From NCBI GenBank assembly GCA_037367405.1, contig JAZKJV010009629.1:248001-312000 (forward strand): a stretch of 64,000 nt of DNA. The letters are read 5' to 3'. This document shows, piece by piece, positions 21,898 through 34,190 of the stretch. The notes beneath the pieces were generated by a model. The model saw only the letters and a program-made list of their open reading frames with translations. It was not told the DNA's origin and did no database searches. The position numbers and the translations under genes are program-made. The DNA is from Ottelia alismoides. Taxonomy: Eukaryota > Streptophyta > Magnoliopsida > Alismatales > Hydrocharitaceae. The stretch's first letter is position 1. Each line of letters begins with the position of its first letter.

Positions 21898-22323
21898 GGG
21901 ATAAAATGGGGCTGCCCCTTAAGGGGAGCTAACTTGACTCTTTTCGTCCCATTTTTCTCATATTTTTTATTTTTTTGAAAAATAAATCCATGAAAATTGA
22001 TCACTATATCCATATATTATGTCATTTGAGTTTCGTGAAAAACAGATGCTCATACGGCCTCCATCTAGACAATTACTTTTTAATGGTCACAGAATTGTCG
22101 AAATTGACTCCATCTGGATGGAGGTCGTAGGAGTCTCTGTTTCACATGAAATTTGAATGACATAATATAGGGATATAACAATGAAAATGTAAGGAAGTGT
22201 TTTTCAAAAAAATAAAAAGTATAGGAAAAATGAGGTGGGGAGCCAAGTTAGCTTCCCCAGGCAGACAGCAAGAGTGAGAGGGCAGTGAGGTTCTTCTTTG
22301 CAGAGGGTAGCCCCATTTTACCC
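21898..22323. mobile_element. Foldback MITE, copy 3
   Basis: Ends gggataaaatggggct and the inverse of agccccattttaccc. Flanks aaatatta (21890-21897) and taatatta (22324-22331) agree at 7 of 8 bases. It shares the family core (ggatggaggtcgtaggag near 22110-22132). The right arm is about 50 bp longer than the left through an extra segment near 22262-22308. No coding capacity. Confidence 0.75.
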
Positions 22324-22469
22324 TAATATTAGCCATCCCTTCTAAATCTTATGAACTTCTTCGCATGTGTTTATTAAAAGGAAAATTAAGGTAAGCCAAG
22401 TGCTCGATAGATATTTTAATGCACAAGTAAATCCTTAAAACCCTCTAAATATTCTAGAAAAATAGAAAA

Positions 22470-25068
22470 AGAACTACAACAACAAAGCATTTTCGCACAA
22501 TTAAGTAGGGACAACTATATGGATTCTTTGCCTCAATTCAGATCTATCTTGGGTAAATCTCGGGCTTATATCCTAAAAAATAATATCCCTACGTATAGCC
22601 GCATTCCAACACTTCTTGGGTCGTCATCGCCCTCTCTTAGTTGGCTCAACATCCCAAAACTCGCATATCCTAACCGATGCATCAACTGATCTTCTTTGCA
22701 AATGATCGAACTATCTTAAGAAGCTTTCTCGCATCTTATCCTTGATCGGAGCTACAACAATTTTCTTTCTGATTGCATTATTCCGAATATGATATTTACG
22801 TGTGTGTGTGTGTGCGTGCGTGCGTGTTTGTGTGTGTCCACACATCCACTTTTAGCATTTTCATTTCTGCTATAACCATTCTCTGCACATGTCTATGGTT
22901 TACAGGCCAACCATTCAAATCCATAGAGAATAGCAGGTCTCACGGCAGCTTTGTAACAGTTTCTTTTGGTTTTTAAAGGAATTTTCTTATCACAGAGAAT
23001 AACAGAGGCTCCTCTCTACTTTAATTAGTATGCATTTATTCTATTAGTATCATCTCTATCAATTTTAAGATCATGTTGCAAAATAGATCCTAGGTAGCTA
23101 AAAGAATCTCTCTTCTGAATGTTATCGTCATCAATCTTCACCTCGATTTCTTCACCATTGCTTCCATCAAAGATGCACTCCATATATTCAGTCTTAGCCT
23201 ACTTATATGAAATCTTTTAGTCTCCAATGCATGTCTCAAGCCCTCAGGCTTCTCATTTACTCCATCTCTACTCTCATCAATCAACATAATATCATTAGCA
23301 AATAACATACACTAAGGTATCTCATCTTGAATGTGACTTGTCAACTTGTCCATAATCAGCGTAAAAGAAAATGAACTCAAAGCTGAACCTTGATGTAAAC
23401 CAATGTTGATGTTGAAATAGTCAGTCTTCCCAGCAGACTAGGTCCTTACACAAGATAAAGCCCTATCATACATATCCTTTATGAGGTTAATGCATAGGAT
23501 GGGTACTTGTCTTTTTCTAAAACTCTCCACAATATCTCTCGTGGGACAGAATCATAAGCCTTTTCCAAATTAATAAAAATCATATGAAGGTTCTTCCTTT
23601 TAGATCTATAAATCTCCATTGTTCTCCTTAGCAAACGATGGCTTCAATAGTTGATGAATCCGAATTGGTTTTCTTTTACTTTAAAAAATTACCTCAACCT
23701 TCTTTCGATCACACGTTCCTAAATTTTCATAGTGTGACTCATCATCTTGATACCTCTGTAATTTGAACAATTTTGAATATCTCCTTTGTTCTTATAAAGA
23801 GCCACCATGATACTCCTCCAATCTTTAGGCATTTTCTTGCTTCACCAAATAACATTGAATAAATTTGTATGTCAAGTCGAACCATGCTCACCTAAAATTC
23901 TCCATAATTCTATAGGGATGTCATCTGGTCCTACACCTTTCTAAGATCCCATAACCTTCAAAGCCTCATCTACTTCCTTTCTTTGTATTCGTCTATAACT
24001 TACTTGATTCAAGTAACAATCACTACTAGCTAGATCACCCAAAGTGATCTCTCTATTTTCTTCCTCAATAAAAAGTTTATGGAAATAATGTTTCCATCTA
24101 GTCTCTATATCCTTCTGAGTAACAAGCATGTGATCTTTCTCATCCTTAATGCATCTCACTTGAGAAATTTCTTTGATCTTTCTTTCTCTTACTTTGGCCA
24201 ACTTTAATATATCCTCTAGCCCTCCTTAAAGTCGAGATTTTTGTACAAAACTTCATAAGCTTTTGACTTTGCTTCGCTTACAACCTTCTTTGCTTCCTTC
24301 TCCGCTATTTTGTAGTTTGTGACAGTTTCCTCTATTCTATCCTTCGACATAGCTTTAAAGCATGTTCTTTTAATTTTTAGCTTCTCTTGCATCCCTTCAC
24401 TCTACCATCAAACCTCCTTTTAACCTGGAGTTCCTCCCTTTGTCTCGCCTAGCATCTCTTTAGCTACCTTTCATATACAAGATGCAACCGCCTCTCACAT
24501 ATCGTTTGCACTTCTGCTATAATCCCAAGATAAGTCCTCTAAAACATTCTCCCTAAAGCTTGATTGCATCAATTGAAGATTCCATCATCTAGTTCTAGTG
24601 ATCTTAGGAACCTTTCTTTTCTTTACCAACCCTTATATTTGCACATCCATGACTAACAAGCGATATTGGATTGTCAAACTCTCTCCTGGGATTACTTTGC
24701 AGTCTTTACAACACAATCAATCTCTTCTCCTCAACGCAAAGTCATCTATCTGTGTTCTACTCGGGCCATTCTTATAAGTAATTAAATGCTCATCCCTCTT
24801 CTTGAGGAGAGTGTTTGTTATGAAAAGATCATATGCTGCTACAAAATCCATAATGACTTTTTCATCTTCATTTCTATCCTCGAAACCATGGCCTCCATGA
24901 ACTCTAGCATACCCTGAAGCATCTTTTCTCACATGTCCATTAAGATTTCCACCTATGCAAATCATCTCTTTTTGTGGTATTCCTTGCAAAATCTTATCTG
25001 GATCCTCCCAAAAAGCTTGTTTAGTCCTTTCATCTAAATCAATTTGCACTGCATAGACTGAGATGATG
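22470..25068 (-). pseudogene. RTE-clade LINE, 5'-truncated, decayed
   Basis: Minus-strand translation in pieces. The AP-endonuclease region (24717-25068) reads ISVYA, GGNLNGHV, GYARVHGGHGFEDRN and TYKNGPSRTQIDDF. The second residue of the usual GGD box is N. Reverse transcriptase follows: KNKGDIQNCSNYRGIKMMSH and KIWERVIERRLR near 23670-23800, then FINLEKAYDSVPREILWRV near 23540-23600. The C-terminal part has MVIAEMKMLK near 22880, GR.RPKKCWN near 22610 and RQRIHI near 22530. These blocks and their order are those of plant RTE LINEs. Many frameshifts and stops are present. The 5' end is lost inside the endonuclease, and the 3' end carries a short TTG repeat near 22485. A GT/GC microsatellite (22798-22840) has expanded inside the coding part. 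Confidence 0.85.
22798..22840 (+). repeat. GT/GCGT microsatellite
   Basis: Alternating gt with gcgt variants, lying inside the decayed C-terminal coding part of the LINE. Confidence 0.8.
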
Positions 25069-26132
25069 CCCTAATAGAAAAAGTATTATATTAAAAAAAT
25101 TCTAAATCCTTGCAAATTTGCATATCTATGAAGATTGGGAATAAGAAAAATAGAATAATATATCAGTTATAATTTTTATTTATACATTTATAAATGGATT
25201 TTGGATATATAAATGGGCACCTTATATGATATACGCTTTGATAATAACTAAATATATTTCTTTTACATATTGGGAGAAAAATGATTTGATTTAAATAATA
25301 AGTGTCATTTATTTTGAATCGCCTCTATGAAACTATAAATCTGCAAAGATTCCTCGGACTTATGAAACTTGAAAACATGCGGTGTACTATGTAAATGATG
25401 AAAGTATGATTAATAACTATTTGTTAGAAAAGTAAGAGTTAAGTGTAACCCGACAGATTCTACAAACATATGTGGTGAAATATTATACTTTTGAACTTTG
25501 TGGATGTAAATGGTGCGTGCTTCATTGCTAATGGTCTTGATGTTCGATCACTTAGGATGTCTACTCTTTTTTAAATAGATGTTGGATTTCTACTAATTTT
25601 ATTAATAGACGCATGATTTTTCTTATATCCATTCTTCGTAGATATGAAAAATTACAAGGATAAGCAGTACATCAGTCTAATCACATAATTATTATAAAAA
25701 AAATATGTTCTCAAATCAAATATAACATAGTCTTAGAGTTAGTATGTAAATGCATCAAGTTCATCCGGTTGGAAAAGGATTTGATTGGCTAATTAATATC
25801 TGATTAATCAAGGATTGATTGATTAATCAACTACAAACACTCAAATTCTTGGACCTTGGACATAGTGTCATACCTCATGTATCCACGATACTCAGCAACC
25901 ATCTCATAAGCACCGCATTCATATCGGAACACGCAGCCAACATAATATTGTAATGCAAGAGAATAAGCAAAGCAAAGGAAAGGAAAAGAGCCGCATATAT
26001 TTCTATTTCCATTTACACAAGCATATGATATAACAAAAGAAGTACCAATGTCCACAAAATGTACATAACATGTAACTGAGCATCACAGTATGTATGTACT
26101 TCTGCATGCATGCATGCATGTATGTGTGTGTA
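25069..26132. other. Stretch without a recognisable gene
   Basis: AT-rich sequence. A 74-codon minus-strand frame at 25831-26055 ends in a plausible-looking peptide (ECGAYEMVAEYRGYMRYDT), but I do not recognise it and see no flanking exon. A short tgca repeat lies at 26104-26119. Confidence 0.35.
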
Positions 26133-26494
26133 GGGTGAATGGGGCTACCTCCTAGGGGTGCTAACTTGGCTCCCCCATCCCAATTTCTCATTTTTATTTT
26201 TTTAAATAAAATTATGAAAATTCATCACTATATCCATATATTATGTCATTCAAGTTTTGTGCGAAACAAAGACTCCTACGGCCACCATCTAGATGGTTAT
26301 TTTTTAATAGTCGTATAATTGTTGAAATCGACCCCTTCTGGATGGATGCCGTAGGAATCTCTGTTTCACATGAAACTTGAATAACATAATATAGGGATAC
26401 AATGATGAATTTTCAAGATTTTATTTAAAAAAATAAAAAATGGGGGGCGAGGAGATTCAAGTTGGCTCCCCCTAGAGGCAGCTTCATTTTACCC
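26133..26494. mobile_element. Foldback MITE, copy 4
   Basis: Ends gggtgaatggggctacct and the inverse of cagcttcattttaccc; the inner arms share ctaacttggctcccc. The family core is at about 26260-26370 (actcctacggcc ... gccgtaggaatctctg). It is flanked on both sides by tgtgtg repeats, so the duplication is ambiguous. No coding capacity. Confidence 0.75.
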
Positions 26495-28370
26495 ATGTGT
26501 GTGTGTTTAAGCATGTCTCTCAAAAAATAGAAAAATGAATATAGTAACAACTAACCAAAAACTACAAAACACGCACCATATACGGTGCAACTATGTTCTG
26601 ATGGCTCCTCAAACAACAGACTCACTCACTATTGCGGTAGTGGGTCTACAGAACATGTTGGACCATATTAAAGAGAAGTATGTTATGAGTAATTGCTCAA
26701 AATGGATTTATTATATTCAAATGCTAAAGCGGTAACAGTAACCGGAAAGAAGTAACTATTTGTCATAACGATAAAGACTGGAGATGAAACTGTAAGAATG
26801 AACTAAAGTGAGCATATAAGAACATGTAACTCTCTTGCAACTGGATTCTACAAGTGAACTCTAAAACATGGATTATTATATCTCTTTAAAGTTATAATTA
26901 TCATTAGTGTTACTGACCATCATTCATGTTAATGAAGGAAATAGTCCGTGATCTTGACCATGAGGGCCTCACAATATGACTCCAAGATACATAGTATCTT
27001 AGGATTGGGATGCCTCCGTAGGCATATGCGATGAAGTAGATGCATCCTAACTAATTCTCAACACTTTTCTTTACTAATCCTTGAAAGCCACTCTATTTTC
27101 CACTTTTACTGTTCAGATAAGTCCACTTGATTTCAATGTAATCACTACTCATATAAGCCAACTTGATTTCCCATGTAACAAATTGCCATATGTCATATCT
27201 CAAGTAATGTATAATCATCTGAGGCAACTCATTCGGAAAAATCACTACATGTTAGTAAGAGTCATCGATGGTAGGCGAAATTAAGGATCTGATTCACCAC
27301 TCTCTAACTGTAGTCAGAGAACCTACGACTACATTCTGTTTTTCTCTAGACACTAGGCAGATCAGTAATACACCTCCGTCGCTACCCATATTTTGGACCT
27401 CCCCACATAGTATCAATACGAGTAACTAACCGAAGTGATCAGTCCTCATTAGCCACTCATGTTAATCATGTGAATGAATGCAAAGACCAGACTACCAACC
27501 ACACATCTCGGAAAGGTGTCACCATGAGGCAACTCGACAAGTACATTGGGATGATGTCGAGAATCACATGTTATCCAATCAACGCAACTGGGAACACAGT
27601 CATCTAGACTCTACCCGAAGACCCAAGGGTGCATGCCCATCTCTTGCGGTCACTATATCCAATTACCAAAGTATCACGAGAAAACTACATCGTGGACAAT
27701 AACTTCCACACATGAGAAACATCAACCGAGGAGCTAAGCGCAAGCACACAGGAAGAGCTACAATCACGTCACAGATCATGTATCATATAATCAGAATAAT
27801 AACTTAATATTCAGGAGATGAAAGATGAGATCATAGATTTTACTTTAATACATATCTCAATCCTAATTGAGTTACAATTTAGATCATCTAACATTGAATT
27901 CTATCTCAACAGTTCAGGATTTAGTTAGGATCATTATTCTAACCGGTTACAGATTAATAGAGATGATCTGATACATACAATAGACATTTATTCAATTTAT
28001 CTCGCAAGGTTGCACTTTCATTTTTGTACATTAGAACAACATTGATCGATCAGTGCTAATGAGTTGCATTGATCGATCACTCCAATTAGTGTGATCGATC
28101 ATGCTATTTCTATGATCAATCAATCACCATTTATCCCTTTTTCATTTTCATAATCGACATCATCTGTTATCTCTGAGTTATCTATGTGACTTATATGATA
28201 TACAATCAATTGAGGATTAATCAATGGCATTTTTCTCATTAAAATTCATTTAAATGTGAAAAGGGCCGTTACTGATCGATTACCACATTAGTGTTGATCA
28301 ATCAATTCTAGTCGATCAGGCTTGATCGATCAATGATGAGTAATGTTGTAATTGTGGATGGACCTGAAAT
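26495..28370. other. Stretch without a recognisable gene
   Basis: Small frames only (up to 74 codons). The phrase at 26930-27060 about catagtatcttaggattggg followed by gatgcctccgtaggcat looks repeat-derived (possibly an old LTR), but no element ends were found. A cluster of gatcgatca words occupies 28040-28335. Confidence 0.35.
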
Positions 28371-28499
28371 TTAGGGCTTGTTTGGTACCCGGTGTGGAGT
28401 GGGTTGGGCTGACCCACCCCACGTTTGGGTAATGGGATATGCGGGTTGGCAGGCACGAGGGGTGGTGTGCGTTCGAAGGGTTTCGAAAGGGTGGTTGGG

Positions 28500-28998
28500 G
28501 ATAGGTCTGCAGGTGCTGCCTCCTACCGCTACAGGACATCATCGACTTCTCCATAGCCGCTCGTGAGAGGTGCCTGCAATCCACACGCCTCCTCCATTCT
28601 TGTCCCCGCTATCGTCCAAGATTGAGGTCTCCGGATGCCTGAAGCACCATCGCGAGGCACTATTTGGCAGGAATAGACAACTCCATGGGCACCGCAGACG
28701 ATGCCCAGCGACCTTGAAGACCCCTCGGCCACAGGCGATTGTCCTCCAGCATTAACTGTGAAGGATGGGCAGCTACGTTGAGTCCTGCGAGTCGACAGCT
28801 CCGGGCACATCACCTAAGCCCTTGCGGTGTGGACGAAGGATTTCAACAATTGAGGAAGCCATCTACCCATATAAATTGTGTGCCGCCGTCGTCGTTGCCA
28901 TTCACTCACTTGCTGCTGCCGGTGTTCTTCTTCCACCCGAGGTTTTGGAGGTCATTGCAAGCTGCTTGAAGGTGGTGCTTGGAAGGTTGGTTGTCTGA
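28500..28998 (+). other. GC-rich 5' segment of the PIF/Harbinger element, possible small gene
   Basis: Markedly GC-richer than its surroundings. A 77-codon plus-strand frame at 28765-28998 starts with ATG and ends IASCLKVVLGRLVV. Overlapping frames of similar length exist in two other frames, so coding is unproven. It could be the promoter/5' UTR of the transposon genes or a captured host fragment. I do not recognise a protein. Confidence 0.25.
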
Positions 28999-29459
28999 AC
29001 CCCTTTCCCTGTTATTCCTTTCCTTGGATTTCAAGATTTTGAGTCGCAGGACAGTTCAATAATTGTGTAATGGATCAATGGCTTTGAATAATGGTTCGAT
29101 TAAGTCGTTTTTTGTTTGGGGGTGCATGAGTTCGTTTATGTAACAAGTGTTTGGGTGTACATGTATCTTCTGTTTGACTTGCACAGCAATTATTTATCAT
29201 TTTTTGAAAGGTTACTGCTATATCTTCATTACCTTCGTATATCATGTAACAATTGAGTGTTTGGGTTTAAAACTAGTGAGTGTTTGGGTGTACTTCTTCC
29301 ATACATCTTCATTTTTTTTGGTTTGATTTGCAAAGCAATCCGTAAACACTCTTTGGTTTGATAGAACACAAACGATGGATAAATTTGGGCTTTGAACTAA
29401 AATGGAGTTAGGTTCATGGAGTTCCAAAATAGGGAGAGTACGAAATGGTAGATCAATAA

Positions 29460-31000
29460 ACATGAGTAAAACATGAGTAGATGTTTACTGTTTGATTTCC
29501 ATGAGTAAACAAGAGTACAACATGAGTAGATAAGTAAACATGAGTAGATCAGTACACCTGATAGATCAATAGTAGAAACCTTGATGGTAAAACAAGCTGT
29601 GATAGATCAATAAACATGAGCAGAACATTAGTAGATCAGTAGTTAAGTAGCTGAGTACCTGATCTACTCCTGATCTACTCAGTAGATCAGTAGCTGAGGA
29701 GATCAGTAAGCATGGGAAACCTTGATGGTAAAACAAGCTGTGATTGAATCATCAGTAAATTAGTAGATCAGTAACCATGAGTACAACATGCGTAGATCAT
29801 GAGTAGATCAGTAAACATGAGTAGAACATGAGTAGATCAGTAGCTGAGTAGCTGAGTAGTTGATCTACTCCTGATCTACTCAGTAGATCAGTAGCTGAGT
29901 AGATCAGTAAACATGAGTAGAACATGAGTAGATCAGGAAACATGAATAAACATGAGTAGCTGAGTAGCTGAGTAGATCAGTAGCTAAGTAGAACATATAA
30001 ACATGAGTAGAACATGTAAGCACTGATGGTAAAACAATAGCTGAGTAGATCAGTAGAACATGGTAAACATGAGTAGAAAATGAGTAAACATGAGTAACTG
30101 AGTAGCTGAGTAGATCAGTAGCTGAGTAGAACATGTAAACATGAGTAGAACATGTAAGCACTGATGGTAAACATGAGTAGAAAATGAGTAGAACAGTAAT
30201 GGAGTTTGAGTTGGACATTATTCCATCATTGTTTTTTACTGTTTGATTACCAATGATCAAAAAATCAATTTGATTACCAACATGAATTTGATTACCAACG
30301 TGAGTAAACTGATCATGAGTAAAACAGTATCTGAGTAGATCAGTAGAATGAGTAGATCAGTAGAATGAGTAAAACAATATCTGAGTAGAAAATGATCAGT
30401 AAACTGAGTAGATGAGTACAATGAGTAGAATGAGTAAAACAGTAAACTGATCAACAAATGAATTTGATTACCAACATGAGTAGAAAATGAGTAGAACATG
30501 TATAACAGTATCTTAGGAGATCTGTAGAACTTCGTAAACAAGAGTAGAAAATGAGTAGAACAGTAAACTGATCAAAAAATGAATTTGAGTTGGCCCTTAA
30601 GCAGACGTAGATCACTAAACATGAGTGGAACTAGTTAGTAAATATAGTTATTTCTGATGCAAACTTGACAAACCTTGATGGTGAAATTTGTAGATCAGAA
30701 AACATGAGTAAAACACGAGTAGATCAGTAGCTAAGTAGTTGAGTAGCTGATCTACTCCTGATCTACCCAGTATATCAGTAGCTGAGTAGAACATGGTAAA
30801 CATGAGTAGAACATGAGTAGATCAAGAAACATGAGTAAAACAGTAGAACATGAGTAAACATGAGTAGCTGAGTAGATCAGTAGCTGAGTAGAACATGTAA
30901 ACATGAGTAGAACATGTAAGCACTGATGGTAAAACAGTATCTGAGTAGATCAGTAGAAAATGAGTAGAACAGTAATGGAGTTTGAGTTGGACATTGTTCC
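29460..31000 (+). repeat. Minisatellite of gagtaga / gtagatca words
   Basis: About 1.5 kb of imperfect repeats made from agtagatcag, tagctgagtag, gtaaacatgagtag and gtagaacatg. The composite phrase ctgatctactc..gagtagatcag also makes local palindromes (for example around 29660-29690, 29860-29895 and 30745-30775). A larger unit is duplicated: the phrase starting ggagtttgagttggacatt occurs at 30203 and again at 30976, each followed by the same ccatcattgttttttactg text. It lies between the transposon's left end and ORF1. Confidence 0.85.
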
Positions 31001-31242
31001 ATCATTGTTTTTTACTGTTTGATTACCAATGAAAAAAAATGAATTTGAGTTGGCCCTTGTACAGAGGTAAATGAAGTCTTTCTCAATATGTGATGCCAAT
31101 TTTATGATCCACCTTTTAACCTGCACCTGCTGTGGGTATGAGGAAGAAACTGTATTCGTAGCTGTCAACATCCTCCCTGCAATTATATGATCTAACACAT
31201 TGAACAACATGCGCTGATTTGTTCCACCTTTTAAGAGGACAA

Positions 31243-32272
31243 ATGCCCGATGAGATAGGCACAGGAGGAGGAGATGTAGGAGGAGCAAATGCAGTACCCC
31301 CTGCAGGATATGCACCTAACGCACATTGGAACTCTTCCCTAGACAAACTGTTTGTAGACGTTATGCTAGAGCACGAGAGTTCGTGGGCGGGAAGCACCTT
31401 CACAGTACCTGGCCGGCATTCCATCGTCAAGAGATTCAACGAAGTCGCATGTCGTGCATACACAAAGATTCAATTGCAATATAGATGGAAAAACCTGAAA
31501 AAGGACTACTCCTCATATCTGTATCTGCGTAACAAGTCCGGCTGGGGGTGGGATATCATCTACAACATGCCAATTCCGCCATCGGACAATGCATGGAATG
31601 AGGTATGTTTCGATCTTCCTTTTCAATTATTATGACATAGCAAACATCTTCTTCAACGGCAATAATGTGTATGTTTACCAAACGTAGGTACCCGACAGAT
31701 ACCGCAAGTACAGGAACAAACCATTCCTCTATTTCGATGAGATTCAGAGGTTCTTGGTGAAGGACATCGCAACAGGTGCGCATGCAGCTTCTTCGCGACC
31801 TGCAAGGGGTAGATCGACGGTGGGCGCATGTAGCTCGCGAGTCGCGTCAACGCAGAGGGAGTTGGACTTCGACGAAGATCTCGATGAATGCATGCCTGAA
31901 CCTTGCAATGACGACGATGACAGTGAAGGAGTTGCTCCCACCCCTGTCTCAAGGAAGCGAAATGTATCTGGGAAGCGCGCATTTACAAAGAAATCAAAAA
32001 GTCCTGGGACGCTCAGCGTAGCCGCGCAGGAGATGTTGGCCACTTTCCTTACAAATCTCCCAAAAACCTTTGCAGAGGCCAGGGAAGATCCAGACAGGTT
32101 GGTGAACGAGTTGTGCAAGGAGCTTAGTCAAATGCGCCCCGACCTTGACGCTGATGAGTTTGAGAAGATGGCAGAGAAAATTGCGACTACTAGTGGTCGC
32201 AACGTGTACTTCCACCTCAAGGGCGATCCGACGAAGCTGAATGCTTGGATCGACAAAACCATAGGACGCTGA
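31243..32272 (+). CDS. PIF/Harbinger ORF1: Myb/SANT-like DNA-binding protein
   Basis: Two exons, 31243-31602 and 31688-32272, with an 85-bp GT-AG intron (gtatgt ... cgtag) that keeps the frame; 314 residues. The start is the first ATG (MPDEIG); the open frame extends slightly upstream without an ATG. Exon 1 carries a Myb/SANT-like (Myb_DNA-bind_3 type) domain: WNSSLDKLFVDVML, RFNEVA, QLQYRWKNLKKDYS and GWGWD. Exon 2 has a basic/acidic linker (DNDDDDSEG-like tract, KRNVSGKRAFTKKSK as a likely nuclear signal) and a helical C-terminus (LATFLTNLPKTFAEA). In this superfamily ORF1 partners with the transposase to bind the ends and import it to the nucleus. No stop or frameshift is present. Confidence 0.85.
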
Positions 32273-32718
32273 CTTATTTCCATGCTCCCATCATTACTTT
32301 TCCATGCACGGAGACTTCATTAGGCTTTATCTAATATTTGCTTGGTCGGACATTAATATGTACTTAACTCTGCTTTGACAATATTTACGTATGCATTGCA
32401 GTTATGGTTTACATTGCAGGTATTTCGTAATGGGAAAATAGTTTATGTTGCAGGTTTCCCTATAACTGCTATATAGGTACATCGATGGGCTGCTGCGTAC
32501 AAGGGGAATTCAACAATGCCTATGCTGCTTTTCTCATGCCCACGATTTGTGGCTATTAACTGTCTATGCTATATTAGCTTGTTTACAATCATATTCGTCT
32601 TTAGATATTAGTCATCAGGGAAGGCGTTGGGGTGTAGGCGGAATGCATGATGTAGTTAAAACTTTTCTATCATGGTACCTAATGGCGACTACAACGTAGC
32701 AGGTATCAGTGCGCGAAT

Positions 32719-33975
32719 ATGGCTTTACGTGGCTACAATCCGTTTGGGGAAATTGAGGAACAAGTCCTCATAGCGTGTGCTGCATTGGTAGGTGTGGTAG
32801 CAATACAAGAGTGGGACACACGTACCCGTCAAGTTCCACGACCACTGCATACCCGACCACTGACAGGTCGCGACTGGATTAGGGAGATGCTAGACGGCCA
32901 TGACGACAGGGCATTCCAAAACTTCCGGATGAGGCCCAATATGCTCCGGAGATTTGTGTGTGTGTTAGCGGATCATGGACTGACACAAACAAGGTATATG
33001 GATGTCGACGAACAGGTCTGCATGTTCCTCTACGCATTCACAAACGGCCATTCAAATAGGGTAATCCAAGAATCATTTCAGCATAGCGCTGAAACCATTT
33101 CCCGCCACATCAGAAATGTGTTAGCCAAGATCTTGATGTTGGAGCATGAGTACATACGGTTGGCTCCGCCGGTCACTCCATCAAGGATCACTGGAGATCC
33201 TCGCTACTACCCGTACTTCAAAGTAAGGCACCATATTTTTTGTATATGCATTGGATAATTTAGGCCCTGATTACTCATTCCTGGAACAGGGGGTGATTGG
33301 AGCTATAGATGGCACTTACATTCCGTCACACGTAGATCCAGAGGTTCAGGGAGCGTACCGGTGCAGGAAACTTTTTACAGCACAGAACGTAATGGCCGCT
33401 GTAGATTTTAACTTGTGCTTCACCTACGTGGTAACCGGATGGGAAGGTTCTTGCGCTGACATGACGGTGCTTCGTGACTCAGTGGAGCGAGGGTCCCTAC
33501 TTGTACCACAAGGGTGCAAGTACTTGGTCGACTGCGGCTACGCAAATACGGATACTTTCCTCGCTCGTACCGCGGCTCTCTCTATCACCTACCGGCTTGG
33601 CGAGCATGTGGATGCATATACGACAACCACAAGGACTTATTCAACCACCGCCACGCCAAGCTGCGCAATGTAGTGGAGCGCACGTTCGGCGTGTGGAAGA
33701 ACAGGTTCAGCTGTCTTAGACATATGCCCTCCTATCCCTTTGAAGTGCAGCGAGACGTAGTTAGAGCGACATGTATCATACACAACTTCGTTCGATTTAA
33801 TGGTGGAGATGCTGTATCCGACGAGGACACGGACGAGGAGATGCTGCCGGAGGAGGTGGACGAAGACCAACTTCGAGAGGTTGCCATTCTTCGGGAGGAC
33901 ATTAGACGCGGTGAGGTCCTTCGCGATAGGATAGCCCGTGCAATGTGGAATAATAGGAGGAGGAGGGACGAATAG
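32719..33975 (+). pseudogene. PIF/Harbinger DDE transposase with one frameshift
   Basis: Exon 1 (32719-33222, 168 codons) has the N-terminal helical region typical of harbinger transposases (DEQVCMFLYAFTNGHSNRVIQE, then SAETISRHIRNVL) and ends at YYPYFK. A 67-bp GT-AG intron (33223-33289) joins in frame to GVIGAIDGTYIP. The DDE_Tnp_4-type catalytic residues are visible: D in AIDGT, D in GSCADMTVLRDS and E in LRNVVERTFGVWKNRF. Between the second D and E the frame shifts once, near 33562-33570 (GYANTDTFLA is in one frame, YRGSLYHL in the next), consistent with a single lost base. The tail is acidic and then arginine-rich and ends at 33975. Apart from this lesion the gene is intact, about 396 residues. 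Confidence 0.88.
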
Positions 33976-34190
33976 AGTCATCGAATCATCAGTACTTGTA
34001 GTTTCTACCTAGCCTCTCGTGAAGAATGTTAGTTATTGCCATGTCATCGAAACTCCAAAACGAGTAAATCTCATGTCATCATCATTAGTTGTTGTTAGCT
34101 GTTGTTGGTTGTAGTACGATTTTGTTGATGTGTGTTGTAATTGAGGATTGTATGTCCATGATAAATTTTTAAAATTATATGTATCAGGTT

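Noticed and set aside
22798..22840. GT repeat as the LINE's 3' tail
   Set aside because: Coding homology of the LINE continues past it to about 22510.
25831..26055. Minus-strand peptide ending YRGYMRYDTMSKVQEFECL as a host exon
   Set aside because: Looks protein-like, but I could not identify it or find a splice site or neighbouring exon.
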